Shown here piece after piece: positions 61,717 to 64,000 of a stretch of DNA of 64,000 nt. The notes below the pieces were generated by a model, which was not told the DNA's origin, searched no databases, and saw nothing but the letters and a program-made list of their open reading frames with translations. Both the position numbers and the translations under genes were made by a program. This stretch comes from Pseudomonadota bacterium (GTDB lineage: Bacteria; Pseudomonadota; Gammaproteobacteria; Pseudomonadales; Pseudohongiellaceae). The stretch spans positions 124,001-188,000 of the forward strand of contig JAQBSZ010000004.1 of the NCBI GenBank assembly GCA_027623555.1, written 5' to 3'. How positions within the stretch are numbered: position 1 is the stretch's first letter; each line of letters begins with the position of its first letter.

Positions 61717-63465
61717 CTATTGGAGCCCGCCGAGAATCGGCTTTCCCTGTTTCAGATCTTCAACCGCCTGGTTGTGGCTGAGATAGTTGTTGCCGGACAA
61801 GTCTCTGAAGAACTGGGTGCCGGCGAGTTTGTCCATGATCGGTTCCTTGACCTCTGACAGATGCAAATTGATATTCAGCTGTTTCAGGGTTTCATCGATT
61901 TTTTCGAGGGTCTCCAGCGCACTCATATCCACTTCGTTTACCGCGGTGCAGGCGAGAATCACGTGCTTTAACTTCGGATCGTCTGCGACAAGTTCGAAAA
62001 TCAACTCTTCCAGGTAGCGGGTATTAGCGAAGTAGAGACTCTCGTCAATGCGAATAGACAGCAAGTTCTCGAAGGTTTCCACCTTATGACGCTTGCTGTT
62101 GCGGAAGTGCTCAGTGCCCACCACCCTGCCAATGACGGCAACATGAGGCTGGGAAGTCTTGTAAAGATGAATCAGAATCGATGCCAGCACTCCGGCGGCT
62201 ATGCCAAATTCCACTCCCACGGTGAGTGTCAACACCAGAGTGATGAAAACCGCCGTAAAATCCGCTTTCGAATAGTGCCACGACTTGGTCAGAACCGAGA
62301 AGTCGATTAGCGACTGGATCGCCACCAGGATGATGGCGGCGAGACACACTTTCGGCAACCAGAACAGGACGGGCGTGAAGAACAAGGCCACGACGGCAAT
62401 CAGAATTGCCGTGAATAGTCCCGCCGCTGGTGTCGCGGCCCCGGCTTCGAAGTTGACCACCGAGCGCGAGAATCCTCCGGTGACAGGGAAGCCCCCTCCA
62501 AAAGAGGACGCAATATTGGACGCCCCCAGGCCAACCAGTTCCTGATCGAGATCGATACGCTCACGACGACGGGCGGCAAGTGTCTGGGCAACGGAAATGG
62601 ATTCCACGAAGCCGATAATGGAAATCAGTGCTGCAGAGCCTGCCAGGCCTCGCAGCATTTCAAGAGAAAATTCCGGAATCGCCGGTACCGGCAAACCCTG
62701 CGGTACATCTCCCAGCAGCGCCACTCCCTGTTGGTCGAGACGCAATAACCAGGCAAGGCTTGCCATAATCAGCGCCACCAGTAAGGGTCCCGAACGAGAG
62801 ACCATGGTGGCAAGTCGATCGTTAATCCCCAACGAGAGTAGTCCTCGCCGCAGTCCGGTTTTGCAAAAGACTATAAATACTATGGCTCCGACACCCAGGC
62901 CCAGCGTGACAAAATTGGTATCCGCAAGCGATTCATCCAGTGACATAAGCAGCTCGATCATATTCTGGCCACTGGTACTGATTCCCAGCACATGCTGCAA
63001 CTGACTCAGACCGATAATGATCGCTGACGCGGTAATAAAGGCACTGATCACGGGATGGGACAGAAAATTCGCCATGAATCCCAACCTTAAAATCCCCAGT
63101 AGCAATAAAAATCCTCCGGAAAGCAGGGCCAGTGTCATCGCGGCAACAACGGTTTCATCGACACTGTCTAACGTGAGCCTGCCCAGAGCGGCGGCTGTCA
63201 TCAATGAAATGACTGCAACCGGTGCCACCGAAAGCGTATTGCTGGTACCAAACAGGGCGTAGAGCGAGAGCCCGAAGATGCTGGCATACAGGCCGGTTTC
63301 TGGAGGTAATCCAGCTAGCAGCGCATAGGCCAGAGCCTGGGGAATCAGCATGATGGCAACAATGATTGCTGCGATGGAATCGTCGGCAAGTTTGCCTTTT
63401 TCGTAGTGTGGCAACCAGGAAACAATTGGCAGGTAACGAGTTAGAGATAATCCTTTATTCAACAC
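61717..63465 (-). CDS. SulP-family anion transporter with STAS domain
   Basis: A 582-residue inner-membrane transporter. The hydrophobic core (about 30-430) has the SulP signature IPQALAYALLAGLPPETGLYASIFG and APVAVISLM. The C-terminal cytoplasmic part (about 450-560) is a STAS domain (ESLYFANTRYLEELIFEL, VILACTAVNEVDMSALETLEKI). It probably takes up sulfate, bicarbonate or another anion with Na+ or H+; the substrate is not determinable. Convergent with the CurA-like gene. Confidence 0.94.
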   Translation of the reverse strand: MLNKGLSLTRYLPIVSWLPHYEKGKLADDSIAAIIVAIMLIPQALAYALLAGLPPETGLYASIFGLSLYALFGTSNTLSVAPVAVISLMTAAALGRLTLDSVDETVVAAMTLALLSGGFLLLLGILRLGFMANFLSHPVISAFITASAIIIGLSQLQHVLGISTSGQNMIELLMSLDESLADTNFVTLGLGVGAIVFIVFCKTGLRRGLLSLGINDRLATMVSRSGPLLVALIMASLAWLLRLDQQGVALLGDVPQGLPVPAIPEFSLEMLRGLAGSAALISIIGFVESISVAQTLAARRRERIDLDQELVGLGASNIASSFGGGFPVTGGFSRSVVNFEAGAATPAAGLFTAILIAVVALFFTPVLFWLPKVCLAAIILVAIQSLIDFSVLTKSWHYSKADFTAVFITLVLTLTVGVEFGIAAGVLASILIHLYKTSQPHVAVIGRVVGTEHFRNSKRHKVETFENLLSIRIDESLYFANTRYLEELIFELVADDPKLKHVILACTAVNEVDMSALETLEKIDETLKQLNINLHLSEVKEPIMDKLAGTQFFRDLSGNNYLSHNQAVEDLKQGKPILGGLQ

Positions 63466-63588
63466 AAAGCTCTGTTCTTCATTTAGGTGTGTGCATTCCT
63501 GGCTTTCGATGACCTGGCAATCTTATGCATTTAATACAACCGAATGCTGTGAGGGTGATTATAACCGCTAATGCCAGTCTCTACTGAA

Positions 63589-63819
63589 TCACAAGCGAAT
63601 TCTGTGGCGCGGTGTAACTGTATTGTTCGATAGCCCATCAAAAAACTCCGGATCCGCTGCAAACACTACACCAAAGGCGGTAGCTACCAGATTATTCTGC
63701 AAGGTCGCTTGCTCGGCACCGGTATGCCCAGCAACTGGCCCGCTGCGAACAGGATCAACCTGCTGCAGGCGCGAATGAGAGATCTGAAAATTGTCATAAG
63801 AGAATGCTACTGTAATCAA
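63589..63819 (-). CDS. Possible small ORF of unknown function
   Basis: A 76-residue frame with a TTG start and no clear ribosome-binding site. It contains PVAGHTGAEQATLQNNLVATAFGVVFAADPEFFDGL, which looks protein-like, but no family was recognised. It may be a remnant or the end of an older gene. Between the SulP gene and the possible DUF2333 fragment. Confidence 0.3.
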   Translation of the reverse strand: MITVAFSYDNFQISHSRLQQVDPVRSGPVAGHTGAEQATLQNNLVATAFGVVFAADPEFFDGLSNNTVTPRHRIRL

Positions 63820-63869
63820 CCCAGGCGATAGTCTTGCACACGGCTTTTACTGCGCGTCAGGATGAAGTT

Positions 63870-64000
63870 TCATCCTTGTGACAGCAGATCTCGCAAATCG
63901 ATGATCGCTGCATTGGCGCGGGAAATATAATTCGCCATAGTCAGAGAATGGTTGGCAAAGATACCAAATCCGGAACCGTTGAGGATGATCGGGAAAAACA
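63870..64000 (-). CDS. Possible DUF2333-family protein, C-terminal end only
   Basis: On the minus strand the frame is open from the window edge to TGA at 63870-63872. It encodes FPIILNGSGFGIFANHSLTM, then ANYISRANAAIIDLRDLLSQG. The ANHSL and ANYISRANAAIIDLR pattern resembles the C-terminus of DUF2333 proteins. The start and most of the gene lie beyond the right edge. Confidence 0.55.
   Translation of the reverse strand, partial: FFPIILNGSGFGIFANHSLTMANYISRANAAIIDLRDLLSQG

Noticed and set aside
1..64000. CRISPR arrays, prophage genes, integrase/attachment sites and secondary-metabolite clusters
   Set aside because: Looked for regularly spaced repeats and for hallmark proteins of these systems; none seen.

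Overview
The window reads as a chromosome segment of a free-living gammaproteobacterium, most likely marine. Genes are tightly packed on both strands. Many are envelope proteins with lipoprotein or Sec signals, including outer-membrane barrels, a MacAB/TolC-type efflux set, an MMPL/RND operon and a TAXI-type TRAP transporter. No rRNA, integrase or prophage gene is seen, and no taxonomic marker gene is present, so the lineage below class level is not resolved.

Layout. 0-4.3 kb: end of an aromatic meta-cleavage cluster (aldehyde dehydrogenase cut by the window edge, LigA-like and LigB-like extradiol dioxygenase subunits, small membrane protein plus ActP-like symporter). 4.3-6 kb: an MBL-fold lipoprotein and YaiI. 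6.0-9.9 kb: a mobile patch, with a MITE/REP-like palindromic element and a complete-looking group II intron (6369-8315, minus strand) inserted into one copy of a repeat whose uninterrupted second copy lies at about 9764-9800. 8.5-14.2 kb: small and membrane proteins, a tRNA-Arg(TCG) and a serine hydrolase. 14.2-25 kb: DUF5916/CBM9 outer-membrane protein, exported RidA, P460 cytochrome, Tag glycosylase, VOC protein, exported FAH-family enzyme, pseudo-receiver, nitroreductase, an SDR lacking its catalytic residues, and a GlcD-like flavoenzyme.

25.6-30.7 kb: operon of MMPL/RND pump, LolA-like lipoprotein-sorting protein and DUF1302-like barrel. 30.8-39.1 kb: receiver protein, membrane proteins, a Lys/Ser-rich secreted gene broken by an in-frame TAG, dicarboxylate symporter, MBL hydrolase, ferredoxin-NADP reductase, a PadR-regulated membrane protein with two 17-bp palindromic operator candidates, and an exported amidase. 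39.1-45.2 kb (minus): TolC, adaptor, ABC ATPase and FtsX/MacB permease, followed by a 5'-truncated CBS-domain fragment.

45.35-57.4 kb (plus): the most unusual part. Ten consecutive genes encode two coiled-coil exported proteins, an M16 lipoprotein peptidase, an ABC ATPase and permease, a double-PDZ lipoprotein, two FG-GAP/Ca-loop repeat proteins, a two-helix membrane protein and a third coiled-coil protein, with several stop/start overlaps. It looks like an uncharacterised envelope assembly or export system. 57.6-64 kb: TAXI-TRAP binding protein and fused permease, a CurA-like oxidoreductase, a SulP transporter with STAS domain, and the C-terminus of a possible DUF2333 protein at the right edge.
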